Shown here piece by piece: positions 1 through 8,364 of a DNA stretch of 64,000 nucleotides; positions within the stretch are counted from its first letter, which is position 1; every line of letters begins with the position of its first letter. The notes under the pieces are model-generated. The model saw only the letters and a program-made list of their open reading frames with translations. It made no database searches and was not told the DNA's origin. The position numbers were made by a program, and so were the translations under genes. Location: contig JBBJNV010000010.1 in the NCBI GenBank assembly GCA_037721215.1, forward strand, positions 62,001 through 126,000, read 5' to 3'. This DNA comes from Gemmatimonadaceae bacterium. Its GTDB lineage: Bacteria > Gemmatimonadota > Gemmatimonadetes > Gemmatimonadales > Gemmatimonadaceae.

Positions 1-61
1 TCACAACGACACCGGCGATTACGGTTCGTCGCTCACGCGCGGTCAAATCAAGGTACGGCAC
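1..61 (-). CDS. gspM: GspM-like type II secretion protein, N-terminus only
   Basis: Only the first 15-20 codons lie in the window. Read on the minus strand after the gspL stop, the frame gives LTARERRTVIAGVVV, a short polar stretch (TARER) running into a hydrophobic segment, which is how GspM inner-membrane proteins begin. The start is either the GTG at 61-59, overlapping the gspL end, or the TTG at 46-44. The position directly after gspL is where gspM is expected. The call rests on context and about 15 residues, so it is tentative. Confidence 0.5.
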   Translation of the reverse strand, partial: MPYLDLTARERRTVIAGVVV

Positions 62-1208
62 GCAGGGCAATCGAGAACGTTTCGTAGCTCCTGTTGCCCT
101 CTCGGAATCTCGAGCTCGCCGAAAGGAATCGTACATCCTCGAAGATTTTGTCCGCGGCCAGTGCCGGTATCAATGCACCTGCATCTCGCGCCGTGCCCTC
201 GATCTGCCACACGAGTCCGTCCGCCCGCACACTCATCACTGTCGCACCAGCGGGGAGACGGCGGCTAAGTGCCGCAAGAACAATGACGGGGCTGACCCTT
301 GCCGCGGTCACACTTCGAGTAGCGGCCAGCTCGACATTCAGCGACGCGAGTCTGGTCTGCAGCGATGCCCCCTTCGCGGCGCGTGGCGTGACCATCGCGA
401 TTTCCTGCTCCACGGCGGCAAGCTGTCGCGATCGCGAACGGTCGAGCGCTGCAAGCACAAATGCAACAGCCAGCGCGAAGTTCAGCGCCCCGCGAGTGAC
501 GCCGGCCATCCGGCGCCGGCTGATTCTCGCATGGCCGGAATTGGACACGAGCATCTGGTCGGGGGAGTCATCGGCGCCAAGAACGGCCCCGAACGCCGAA
601 GCGAACTCGGGCGCGACGCCGCGAATCGCCGGAGGATTTTGTTGCTGACCCTCCGCAGGTCCGCTTCCAATGCGCCGCGCCGACACGAGCGCACCCCCAC
701 GCAGCTCCGCGGTCGCGCGCTCGTCGGCTGCTGCAGGCAGCTGGAACGTTCCATCACGCACGCCTCCTCGCCGCAGGGCGCGGGCAAGCGATACCGGGCT
801 TGCCTCGACGGTATCGACAGGAGCCCATCGCTCGAACGCGGTGACCCACGATTCAACCAGTCGTGCATCAGCGGCAAAGACAATATCCGAACCACCACTG
901 ACCGACACCACCACTTCGCCGCTCTCGATCGGAAAGAAACGATCGGGTTCCAGCGTCAGAATGTTTCGCCTTTCCATCGTGGATACGGGCGGAAGTTTTA
1001 CATGCTTCACGTGCAGAAACTCAATGCCCACAGACAGCGCGATCCCGGAGATATTGCCAAGGTGCTGACGAAGGATGGCGACGCCATCGGCTGGTGCAGT
1101 CGGATCCCACCGGAGCTCGAAGCTCTCGAACGGAGCGCTCAGCCAGCGGCTCACGGTCACCGCGCGCACCCGGTCGCCCGTCAGTTCGAGACCGACGCGT
1201 CTGCTCAC
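48..1208 (-). CDS. gspL: GspL-type inner-membrane platform protein of the type II secretion system
   Basis: About 386 residues. The N-terminal part (residues 1-210, starting RRVGLELTGDRVRAV) resembles the actin-like cytoplasmic fold of PilM/GspL proteins. A hydrophobic segment near residue 245 (ALNFALAVAFVLAAL) is the single membrane span, followed by a coiled-coil-like stretch and a PilN-like ferredoxin-fold periplasmic domain. In the family, GspL links the GspE ATPase to GspF and GspM. I chose the GTG at 1208 because it overlaps the gspK stop as GTGA, and the homologous sequence begins right after it; a longer frame starting at 1304 would lie inside gspK. The protein is widely diverged from proteobacterial GspL. 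Confidence 0.75.
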   Translation of the reverse strand: MSRRVGLELTGDRVRAVTVSRWLSAPFESFELRWDPTAPADGVAILRQHLGNISGIALSVGIEFLHVKHVKLPPVSTMERRNILTLEPDRFFPIESGEVVVSVSGGSDIVFAADARLVESWVTAFERWAPVDTVEASPVSLARALRRGGVRDGTFQLPAAADERATAELRGGALVSARRIGSGPAEGQQQNPPAIRGVAPEFASAFGAVLGADDSPDQMLVSNSGHARISRRRMAGVTRGALNFALAVAFVLAALDRSRSRQLAAVEQEIAMVTPRAAKGASLQTRLASLNVELAATRSVTAARVSPVIVLAALSRRLPAGATVMSVRADGLVWQIEGTARDAGALIPALAADKIFEDVRFLSASSRFREGNRSYETFSIALRAVP

Positions 1209-2017
1209 AGGTCCCGCTCGCGCCAGCGTACCAGCACCGCCGAGTTGCCTTCGATTGCATATACTGCCTGAATTTCGTGAGTCAGGGGATGCCCAGCCAG
1301 CCACCCGCGAGCGACAATCATGATTCGGGATGGTTCGTTCTGGAGGCTGCCGGCCGCGGCAGCGAGAACTGTGTCCGACGCCGTCATGCGGTTGATACGT
1401 CCGTCGCCATCGACGGTAAGATATGGTGCTGCAGCGAATGCGAGCCGTTCCGGTACGCCCCTTATCGTGCGAAGCGTCTCCAGCGTTCTGAGAGGGCGCG
1501 ACACAGGCATCTGTGGAAAGGAGAGATCCGTGCGCGAAGTGGTGTACCGCCGGGAGGCATCTGCGCCATACTCATCGCCGCCAACCCACTCCCGGATACC
1601 CGCCGCAGCTGCCGCAGCTTCACCGGGGCCGACGAAAAACAGGAAGAATCGCGTCAACTGCGCTTCACTCGCCGCGTTAACGTCAAGCCGTGAGTTGACA
1701 TCGACATAGGTCAGGTGAAAACGCGCTCCGCCCAACGCCACCTCCCCGGTTGCGGAGCCCAGTGCCTGAAGATTGTTGAGGAAGGTCTGACGGCCTTCGG
1801 CATCGGAAAAAGACTGGAGATCGGAGCGCAATGTCCGGGATGCGAACACGATACCGCTTTCAGCCGCATACCGGCCCGCGGCTCGCGCACGCAGGTTCGT
1901 TGCGGTCCCTGTCGCCGAGCGCGCAGCACTCGCGACCCCTCCGGCGATCATGCCAAGTACCACGATCAACCAGAGCACGAGCATCAGCGCCACTCCCCGT
2001 CGCTCAGCCGCCTTCAT
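1205..2017 (-). CDS. gspK: GspK minor pseudopilin, type II secretion
   Basis: 270 residues. The short basic leader MKAAERRG is followed by VALMLVLWLIVVLGM, the GspK-type prepilin N-terminus, which lacks the Glu+5 of other pseudopilins. The size, larger than GspH/I/J, and the extended periplasmic region with an internal helical domain (VDVNSRLDVNAASEAQL, a typical GspK stretch) fit the family. GspK caps the pseudopilus tip together with GspI and GspJ. It overlaps gspJ by 14 bases and gspL by 4, so translation is coupled. Confidence 0.88.
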   Translation of the reverse strand: MKAAERRGVALMLVLWLIVVLGMIAGGVASAARSATGTATNLRARAAGRYAAESGIVFASRTLRSDLQSFSDAEGRQTFLNNLQALGSATGEVALGGARFHLTYVDVNSRLDVNAASEAQLTRFFLFFVGPGEAAAAAAGIREWVGGDEYGADASRRYTTSRTDLSFPQMPVSRPLRTLETLRTIRGVPERLAFAAAPYLTVDGDGRINRMTASDTVLAAAAGSLQNEPSRIMIVARGWLAGHPLTHEIQAVYAIEGNSAVLVRWRERDL

Positions 2018-2603
2018 TGCCCGTTTCCATTGAGGTTACAACCACCGTGGGGGCGCCGATCTCGCGGTTGTCCCGGTCGAAAAAACGCAGCTCGACTGCA
2101 TGGGGCACCCGGCTGCCCGCTTCCCACGTTCCGATCCACTCGAAGTTCGAAACCGGTGCCATTACCCGAACGCGCATTCCCCTGATCGCCGCCACGACGG
2201 AGACTATCGGAAGTTCTGGCGTCGCCTCCAGTGGAGAAGCCGAAAACCGTAATCCGTCTGGCGTCGGCTCGAGCACGACGTTCCATAGCGCGCCGGCACC
2301 ATAAGGAGGAGACACGCCTCGTGAGACGAACTGAAGGCGATCGTCATTAAGACCACTGCCCTCACCCCGCGAGAGCAAAAACGACGAAGCAACAGGCGCG
2401 GACGCGGATGCGGGATGCCGCAATGCGTCCACCACGATGCTGCGCAGCAATGCCAGCGACTCCACGTCCTGACGATGCATCTGAATGCGACCACCGGCGT
2501 CCAGCCCCGCCTGCAGTGAACCGTAGGCAAGCAACGCCACGACCCCGCTTACCACCATGGCGATCGTCACCTCGATTAGCGTAAAACCCCGCTGGTTGCT
2601 CAT
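2004..2603 (-). CDS. gspJ: GspJ minor pseudopilin, type II secretion
   Basis: 199 residues. It starts MSNQRGFTLIEVTIAMVVSG, a textbook type IV prepilin leader: short basic leader, Gly at -1, Phe at +1 and Glu at +5, then a hydrophobic helix. Prepilin peptidase would cleave after the Gly. The remainder is a soluble beta-rich domain. Size and position between gspI and gspK identify it as GspJ. The start overlaps the gspI stop (ATGA at 2603-2600). Confidence 0.88.
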   Translation of the reverse strand: MSNQRGFTLIEVTIAMVVSGVVALLAYGSLQAGLDAGGRIQMHRQDVESLALLRSIVVDALRHPASASAPVASSFLLSRGEGSGLNDDRLQFVSRGVSPPYGAGALWNVVLEPTPDGLRFSASPLEATPELPIVSVVAAIRGMRVRVMAPVSNFEWIGTWEAGSRVPHAVELRFFDRDNREIGAPTVVVTSMETGNEGG

Positions 2604-2923
2604 TGCGCGTCAATGAGCCGGTGAAGCACGAACTGTGCTCCCCCCTGCATCGTGACAGTCACAACCACATTCTGCATGCCACGGGGCCAGGGCTTCAGCT
2701 CTATGCTTCTTGAAAAACCAGCCGGCGCCGGGTTCGATGCGCTCGCATCCAGAGCCTTCTGGCCAGCTTTCACGGCCTCAACACCTTCCTCCGCATATGC
2801 AACCGCCGTCACCCAGGTCTGGGCATCCCTCGTGCTTCGATTCGTGGTCTGGAACAGCTCGAGAAATCCAACCGATGCGAGGCCCAGAATTACAAGGGCG
2901 ATAACCGCTTCAAGAAGACTCAT
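2600..2923 (-). CDS. gspI: GspI-like minor pseudopilin with no visible leader peptide
   Basis: 107 residues from the ATG at 2923. This start overlaps the gspH stop (ATGA) and has GGAGAG about seven bases upstream, so it is well supported. The protein therefore begins MSLLEAVIALVILGLASV, exactly at the position that is normally residue +1 of the mature pilin, with Glu at +5 but no basic leader and no Gly/Ala at -1. Reading further upstream gives a Gln at -1, still not a peptidase site. The hydrophobic helix and the region around AEEGVEAVK are typical of GspI. Function as tip pseudopilin is inferred from order and length. Confidence 0.82.
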   Translation of the reverse strand: MSLLEAVIALVILGLASVGFLELFQTTNRSTRDAQTWVTAVAYAEEGVEAVKAGQKALDASASNPAPAGFSRSIELKPWPRGMQNVVVTVTMQGGAQFVLHRLIDAQ

Positions 2924-3339
2924 TTGGGGCTCTCCGCGCGATGTCCAGGCAGACACGTCAGCGGATCGAACACAAGGCCCGGAGCAACGCCGGAGTCAGC
3001 CTCCGTTAGACACAGGCCGAGCGGAGTAATCCTTAGATGGACGTTGCGGTCTGGAGGCGCGTCGAGTTCGCCGCTCAGGATCACTTCGTCATCTGCCCTC
3101 TCCGCTCCCGCCACCTGCCAGCCACCCGATGCATCGATGTCCAGTCTCACGGTTTGCGCGCGCTGCATGGCGGCGCGGCGCGCTGACGTAATTACGCGCT
3201 GTAAAGACTCATCAGGTGACGGGGGGCGCAACACAAGCGATGGGGCGACGATTGCTATCGCGAGACCCATGAGCGCCAGCACCACTACGAGCTCCAAAAG
3301 CGTAAAAGCGGCGCGGCGCCGTGTGGCAATGGCTCTCAC
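2920..3339 (-). CDS. gspH: GspH minor pseudopilin, type II secretion
   Basis: About 139 residues from a GTG at 3339. The N-terminus is RRRAAFTLLELVVVLALMG: a basic leader, Ala at -1, Phe at +1 and Glu at +5, so a processable prepilin. A GspH C-terminal beta domain follows (QRVITSARRAAMQRAQTVRL is the usual helix-to-sheet junction). No clear Shine-Dalgarno precedes the GTG; translation may be coupled to the GGDEF-EAL gene that ends 28 bases upstream. A longer frame reaching 3618 lies antisense-free inside the upstream gene and is not pilin-like. It is the first Gsp gene of the run; gspG, the major pseudopilin, is not adjacent. Confidence 0.8.
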   Translation of the reverse strand: MRAIATRRRAAFTLLELVVVLALMGLAIAIVAPSLVLRPPSPDESLQRVITSARRAAMQRAQTVRLDIDASGGWQVAGAERADDEVILSGELDAPPDRNVHLRITPLGLCLTEADSGVAPGLVFDPLTCLPGHRAESPK

Positions 3340-3367
3340 GGACGTGCGACACAACGGCCGCCAAGGG

Positions 3368-5227
3368 TCACCAGACGGGGTCTGCTGCCAGCAGATCACC
3401 GACGGCGTCGGCGGGAATCGGCGCGGAGAAAAGGTATCCCTGACCCTGCTCGCAATCGAGCGAACGCAACTCCCGCAACTGCTCTGCCGTGCTGATACCT
3501 TCTGCCTCGGCACGGACTCCCACAATGCGCGCAAGTGTAAGAATCGTACGCACCAGGCGCGAATTCTTCTCGTCGATATCCATGTTGCTGACGAACAACC
3601 GGTCAATCTTGATGGCATCGATTGGAAGGCCGTGCAGATAACTCAGCGATGAATAGCCGGTACCGAAATCGTCCAGATAAACCTGCGCGCCGAGGCGTTT
3701 TATTCCGGCGAGAATGGCGGTGGCGTATCGCCCCTTGTCGATAATAGCAGATTCGGTGATCTCGAGCCTGAGGCAGTGTGCGGCAACACCACTTCGCGCA
3801 ATGGCCCGGGATATCTGATCCAGCAAATCCGGCTGTGAGAATTGCTTCACTGACAGATTGACGCTCATTGTAAGCTGAGCATCGACGCGCATCGCCTGCC
3901 AGACCATCAGTTGCCTGCAAGCTTCGGCAAGCACCCACCGGCCGACCGGAACGATCAGTCCGGTTTCTTCAGCAATCGCGATGAATTCCGCGGGGGGAAC
4001 GAGCCCGCGTTCCGGGTGGTCCCACCGCAATAGCGCTTCGAGCCCGGTAATGCGCCCGGTGCGCAGGGAAACCAGTGGCTGGTAATAAAGGCGGAACTCC
4101 CGGCGCACTACGGCGCGTCTGAGGTCGGATTCCAGCTGCACGCGCGTCAGAGCGTCGGTATGCATGGCGCGGTCAAACATTTCGTAGCGAGCGCGGCCCG
4201 CGGCTTTGGCGCGATACATCGCCATGTCGGCACTGCGCAGCAGCTGCTCCGGCTGATCGTGTGCCATCGAGCTCGTCACGATCCCCATGCTGGCGGATGT
4301 GGCCACTTCCGCGCCAGCGAGACTCACAGGAAACGACAGGGCTTCTTCGATGCGCTCGGCCACGATGCCAGCGTCGCTGGGCTCCGCAATACTTTCAAGA
4401 AGAATCGCGAATTCATCACCGGAGAGGCGGGCGACCGTATCCTCAGGCCGGAGGCACGCTTCGAGCCGCCGGGCAACAGCTCGAAGCAGCTCGTCGCCCG
4501 CGAAATGACCGAGCGTGTCATTGACCTCCTTGAAGCGATCGAGATCCAGGAACAGCACCGCAAAAAGATCGTCAGGGTGCCGCGTCACCCGCCGCATCGC
4601 ATGCCTCAGCCGCTCGGTGAACAACGACCGATTGGGTAGGCCGGTAAGGGGATCATGAAGCGTGCTGTACAGAAGGTGTTCCTGCGCCTGCCGCTTCAGA
4701 GACAGATCGCTGCGAAGCTCGAGTTCGGTCACGAGCGCCGCCGCCACATCCGTCAGACTACTGAGCTCCAAGTGCGTCCATCCGTGCGGCGATGAGTCAA
4801 TCGCGCACAGAGTTCCGATCACTTCACCGTTCGAGGCGACAATCGGAGCTGCGGCATATGCAACGCCGTCGGGAGTCTGAGGCTGCGCACCTGTGCTTCC
4901 GCCGAACTGGATCTCGATATTGCTCGCGGCGACGAGCCGGCCCGTGGCGACTGCCTGTCGTGAGTACTGAAGCGCCAGCGGCACCTTCTTCCAGATGCGC
5001 GACCGGCCCGTCAGGCCGACGCTGCTTTTTACCACATGCTGGTCCTGGTCCAGCATCGAGACGATCGCGGACGGAGCATGCATGACTCCCGCAACCAGGC
5101 GCGCGACCCTGTCAAACGACTCTTCGGGGAAGGCACCATACGGAGCCTCCGGGCGGATGCCCACCGAATTCTCCCGGTCGTGGTCATCCGTTCCTGGGCG
5201 TTGCGACGTGCCCTTGGGGTCGGTCAT
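3368..5227 (-). CDS. GAF-GGDEF-EAL cyclic-di-GMP turnover protein
   Basis: About 619 residues from the ATG at 5227 (MTDPKGTSQ); a start at 5353 is possible but adds non-conserved sequence. An N-terminal GAF-like domain (roughly 30-175) is followed by a diguanylate cyclase domain (185-345) with SGDEF, a permitted variant of GGDEF, and by a phosphodiesterase domain (368-605) with intact EAL (LEALLRW) and DDFGTGYSSL motifs. No membrane segment is seen, so the protein should be cytoplasmic. Both catalytic domains look potentially active. It ends 28 bases before gspH on the same strand, so it may be cotranscribed with, and control, the secretion genes. Confidence 0.9.
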   Translation of the reverse strand: MTDPKGTSQRPGTDDHDRENSVGIRPEAPYGAFPEESFDRVARLVAGVMHAPSAIVSMLDQDQHVVKSSVGLTGRSRIWKKVPLALQYSRQAVATGRLVAASNIEIQFGGSTGAQPQTPDGVAYAAAPIVASNGEVIGTLCAIDSSPHGWTHLELSSLTDVAAALVTELELRSDLSLKRQAQEHLLYSTLHDPLTGLPNRSLFTERLRHAMRRVTRHPDDLFAVLFLDLDRFKEVNDTLGHFAGDELLRAVARRLEACLRPEDTVARLSGDEFAILLESIAEPSDAGIVAERIEEALSFPVSLAGAEVATSASMGIVTSSMAHDQPEQLLRSADMAMYRAKAAGRARYEMFDRAMHTDALTRVQLESDLRRAVVRREFRLYYQPLVSLRTGRITGLEALLRWDHPERGLVPPAEFIAIAEETGLIVPVGRWVLAEACRQLMVWQAMRVDAQLTMSVNLSVKQFSQPDLLDQISRAIARSGVAAHCLRLEITESAIIDKGRYATAILAGIKRLGAQVYLDDFGTGYSSLSYLHGLPIDAIKIDRLFVSNMDIDEKNSRLVRTILTLARIVGVRAEAEGISTAEQLRELRSLDCEQGQGYLFSAPIPADAVGDLLAADPVW

Positions 5228-5391
5228 CGGGGGCGCAGGTGCACTGCTTTCTGGTCCGGGTTCATTGCCAGCTGTAACCCGTGGGAGGGTCCGCGGAAAG
5301 GCGGAGCTTGATGCAGCGAGCCGCCAATGTAGTGCCAGATTCGGGAATATCAAAGCACCTCAGAATATTGCATCATGAATGTGATCTTTGC

Positions 5392-6183
5392 CTATAGAAG
5401 ACCCTTTATCCAGCCCCCGTCCACCGCTATTGACGTCCCAGTGATGTAGCTTGCGCGCTCCGAGGCGAGGAAGGCGGCCAGAGCAGCCAGCTCACGGGGC
5501 TCACCAAGACGGCCCATCGGAATCTCGGCTTTCCAGCCGCCGAGCGCTTCACTGACCGACGAGCCTTCGCGCGAGGCGATTGCCGTCGCCAGCTCCTCAA
5601 CACGATCGGTGCGGGTGTAACCCGGCAGAATGTTATTGACGGTAATTCCCTGGGGCGCAACTTCGTTTGCCAGGGTACGCGCAAAACCCGTCACCGCCGA
5701 GCGAACGCTGTTCGAGAGCATCAGACCGTTGACAGGCTGCTTGACCGCAATCGACGTCACATTAATGATCCGCCCCCATTTTCGCTCCTTCATGCCGGGC
5801 AATACGCCCCGCGCAAGATTGACGGCGCTCATCAGCGTCAACCGAACTGCGGCGTCCCACATTTCTGCGCTGAGCGATTCAAAAACGCCGCCCGGCGGCC
5901 CCCCGGCATTGGTCACGAGAATATCGATGCGGCCAAACTTTCTCAGCCCCTCGTCGACAACCCTCGTCACGTCCGTTGGAACCGATACGTCCGCTACTAC
6001 GGAAAGGGCATCTACGCCCGACATTTTGACAATGGCGTCACGCGTGGCATCAAGAGCCGGTTCCCCACGTGCGCAAAGAATGAGGTTTACACCTTCTCCC
6101 CCCAATTCTTCAGCAATCGCCCGACCGAGGCCTTTGCTCGCCGCCGCAACCAGAGCGACCTTACCGCCTAGTCCAAGATCCAT
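5392..6183 (-). CDS. SDR-family oxidoreductase-like protein with altered active site
   Basis: 263 residues, full SDR length. The Rossmann start (KVALVAAASKGLGRAIA) and the NAG motif (ILVTNAGGPPGG) are present, as is the catalytic Ser (INVTSIAV). The usual YxxxK is replaced: the equivalent stretch reads MLSNSVRSAVTGFA, with no Tyr at the expected place and Arg instead of Lys. A recognised subgroup of BKR-like SDR proteins shares this LSNxxR pattern. The gene follows the cupin gene by 3 bases and is probably cotranscribed with it. The substrate is unknown; calling it an active 3-oxoacyl-ACP reductase would be unsafe. Confidence 0.85.
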   Translation of the reverse strand: MDLGLGGKVALVAAASKGLGRAIAEELGGEGVNLILCARGEPALDATRDAIVKMSGVDALSVVADVSVPTDVTRVVDEGLRKFGRIDILVTNAGGPPGGVFESLSAEMWDAAVRLTLMSAVNLARGVLPGMKERKWGRIINVTSIAVKQPVNGLMLSNSVRSAVTGFARTLANEVAPQGITVNNILPGYTRTDRVEELATAIASREGSSVSEALGGWKAEIPMGRLGEPRELAALAAFLASERASYITGTSIAVDGGWIKGLL

Positions 6184-6186
6184 CGT

Positions 6187-6564
6187 TTATTTCCGCAGGT
6201 AGTCGTCTGTCTTGTTAAGCCAGTCTTCCCTCGGCGGGCTGAAGATGTCGACATCCAGAGTGTCTTCAAGCGCCTCTGCCATATGCGGCACGTGCGACGG
6301 GATGTGGAGTACTTCACCCGCACTGACGACGACCTCCTCCATCTGATCTTCGCCGAGGCAGAACCGGAGTACCCCTTCGAGGATGTATGTGAGCTGCTCG
6401 TTCATGTGGGAGTGCTTTGGAACGATGCACCCCTTCTTCAGATAGACGTGCGCCAGCATCATGCTGTCGCCGGTAATGAGACGGCGGTCCAGGAGATCGG
6501 TGACTCGCTCTCTCGGCATCGCCTCCCATCTGTAGTGCGTAACGCCTGAATTCAGTTTCTCCAC
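6187..6564 (-). CDS. Cupin-domain protein
   Basis: 125 residues from a GTG at 6564 with GGAGA four bases upstream. The cupin 1 motif is visible as PKHSHMNEQLTYILEG (two His and a Glu as metal ligands) and cupin 2 as HIPSHVPHMAEAL (further His). This is a single small beta-barrel cupin of the type used for sensing or small-molecule dioxygenase/isomerase reactions. It lies three bases before the SDR gene, so both probably act on the same small molecule, which cannot be named from sequence. Confidence 0.85.
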   Translation of the reverse strand: MEKLNSGVTHYRWEAMPRERVTDLLDRRLITGDSMMLAHVYLKKGCIVPKHSHMNEQLTYILEGVLRFCLGEDQMEEVVVSAGEVLHIPSHVPHMAEALEDTLDVDIFSPPREDWLNKTDDYLRK

Positions 6565-6612
6565 ATTATCTCCATCGCGGGGTCAGCAAGCATATATCGA
6601 TTGCCCAAATGA

Positions 6613-6640
6613 CGACGGGCTCCCTTGCGGGAGCCCGTCG
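6613..6640 (-). terminator. Strong hairpin terminator downstream of the subtilase gene
   Basis: A perfect 12-bp stem (CGACGGGCTCCC paired with GGGAGCCCGTCG) with a TTGC loop lies 30 bases after the protease stop. On the minus strand the hairpin is followed by TCATTTGGG, a weak T-rich tail. It separates the protease gene from the cupin-SDR pair. Confidence 0.8.
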
Positions 6641-6670
6641 AAAGAAACGTCCAGATTTCTCAGGAGGCCG

Positions 6671-8053
6671 TCAGAACCCGCTGACGTTGAGGCGACCACC
6701 AGTCACAGTCTTGCCCGCGAGTGACGCGGTTGGCACGGCGCTGTTGAGGATCGCAGCCTTGATCGTCGCAGCCGATGACCCTGGATGGTATGCGGCATAC
6801 AGCGCCGCGGCCCCACTGACACGCGGAGTTGCCATCGAAGTTCCGCTATAGCTCGAATAGCCGGAAACAACCTTGCCTTTGGAGCTTACGGGAACAGTAG
6901 ACCAGATGCCGCTTCCCGGGGCGCCGATATCGATCGTCGTCACGCCGAAATTCGAGAACGAGCTGATTGCTCCGGTATTTGTGATCGAGGCCACGGAGAT
7001 CACGTTCGCGTTTGAGTACGAAGCGGGATAGCACGCGGTCGTCTCGCAATTGTATGTGCTGTTACCGGGAGCCGCAATGAACAGGATACCTGCAGCATTG
7101 GCGCGACCGATCGCATCCCCCAGTGCCTGAGAGAACCCGCCGCCGCCCCAGGAATTGCTGGTGGCCACGAGATTGAGACCGTGACGCGTCTTAAGATCTG
7201 TGAAGTAGTCAACCGCCTTGACGGCGTTCGCGGTGGTCCCGCCGTTGCGGCCGAGGAATTTTGCATTCATGAGCTTGACGCTCCAGCAAACGCCGGCAAC
7301 GCCTGAACCGTTGCCACCCACACCGCCGATCGTGCCTGCGACGTGCGTGCCATGATCGTCGCCTGAACCATCGAATATGGAGCTGTTGCTACCGTCAAAG
7401 TCCCAGCCGTACACGTCATCCACGTAGCCGTTTCCGTCGTCATCCGCGCCATTGCCCGCGATCTCGCCAGGATTTGTCCCCGCGTTGGCCGCAAGGTCTA
7501 CGTGATTGTACATATAGCCTTCGTCGATGATTCCCACGTAGACAGCACTACAGTTGGTCTTTCCGGCCGCCCATGCCTCGCCAGCCTGACTTCCCCACTG
7601 ATTCGCGGGCGCCGTGGCATCGCCGTACATCCCCCAGAGCGACCCGTTGGTGTAATAGCTGTCATTCGAGGTCGCGTTATGCTGGTAGATGTAGTTTGGC
7701 TCGGCGTATTCAACATCTTCCGAGCCGCGCAGTGCGGCGATCGCGGCTGGAACTGCCGCCGATGTGTGCACGATCGTCAATCCCTCGCTGTCGCCAGAAC
7801 GCCGCATCATGGCAGTAAGAATCCGCTCGCCAGCCTGCCCATTTGCCCGTCCCAGCGCCGCCGCACGGCCCTCGGCAGAGGTACCCTCGCGGAACTTGAC
7901 AATCACCTCGCCCGGTACAAAATCGGATCCCTCTCCAGCGGAGAGGCTCGGCGCATCGGGGGCATTCAATGCCGGACCGGTGGGTGCTGGCGCGTCACTG
8001 CACGCTGCGAGCGCACCAAAGGTGGCAACAGCGAAGGCAAACTTTTTGTTCAT
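6671..8053 (-). CDS. Secreted S8 (subtilisin-like) serine protease lipoprotein
   Basis: 460 residues. The signal peptide ends in a lipobox (FGALAACSD), so the mature protein is probably a lipoprotein. An inhibitor I9-like propeptide region spans about 45-125 (VPGEVIVKFREG, YAEPNYIYQ). The catalytic domain has Asp in VGIIDEGYMYNHVDL, His in DDHGTHVAGTIG, the oxyanion Asn in AAPGNSTYN and Ser in YSGTSMATPRVSG, so the triad is complete. The acidic stretch NGADDDGNGYVDD looks like a calcium site. It stands alone between two hairpins, with GGAGA before the ATG. Likely role: extracellular protein degradation. Confidence 0.93.
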   Translation of the reverse strand: MNKKFAFAVATFGALAACSDAPAPTGPALNAPDAPSLSAGEGSDFVPGEVIVKFREGTSAEGRAAALGRANGQAGERILTAMMRRSGDSEGLTIVHTSAAVPAAIAALRGSEDVEYAEPNYIYQHNATSNDSYYTNGSLWGMYGDATAPANQWGSQAGEAWAAGKTNCSAVYVGIIDEGYMYNHVDLAANAGTNPGEIAGNGADDDGNGYVDDVYGWDFDGSNSSIFDGSGDDHGTHVAGTIGGVGGNGSGVAGVCWSVKLMNAKFLGRNGGTTANAVKAVDYFTDLKTRHGLNLVATSNSWGGGGFSQALGDAIGRANAAGILFIAAPGNSTYNCETTACYPASYSNANVISVASITNTGAISSFSNFGVTTIDIGAPGSGIWSTVPVSSKGKVVSGYSSYSGTSMATPRVSGAAALYAAYHPGSSAATIKAAILNSAVPTASLAGKTVTGGRLNVSGF

Positions 8054-8364
8054 CGACGATTCTCCGATCAGGGTGGCAAAGCGACCATATCTGCCAGACT
8101 AAAGCACAGACAGGGACAGCGCGTTTTGAAACGCGTTTATGTTATCGGCCGCACACAGTGCGACCGCTAAGGGCTTGCGTTGTTGAATCGTCGTGCCGGA
8201 GGGTCAAGCGACGATCGGCCGGCAAAACCATGCCGGCCGATCGGTCCGTTTAACCGTGACTGTACAATAATCGGCCCAGGAGCCCTTCGCAAGACATGTG
8301 TTCCGATGGAAAAACCAGTGGTCTGCCGTTACGAGAGGCGGGTCGAAATAAGGCCGCGTAGCAG
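8054..8364. other. 311-base intergenic region with one strong hairpin
   Basis: No convincing gene. It contains the upstream region of the subtilase gene on the minus strand, including a short inverted repeat (ACGCG around 8120-8136), and a long GC-rich hairpin at 8212-8243. I see no protein-like frame and no RNA gene I can name. Confidence 0.5.
8212..8243 (-). terminator. Hairpin, probable terminator of the lipoprotein transcript
   Basis: A perfect 12-bp stem (CGATCGGCCGGC with GCCGGCCGATCG) closes an 8-base loop, about 120 bases after the lipoprotein stop. There is no T-run on either side, so it could also be a mRNA-stabilising structure or protein site. Confidence 0.5.

Noticed and set aside
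94-1323. Several long plus-strand frames opposite the gspL/gspK genes
   Set aside because: They are GC-rich antisense frames with Arg/Ser-rich low-complexity translations; the minus-strand Gsp genes explain the region.
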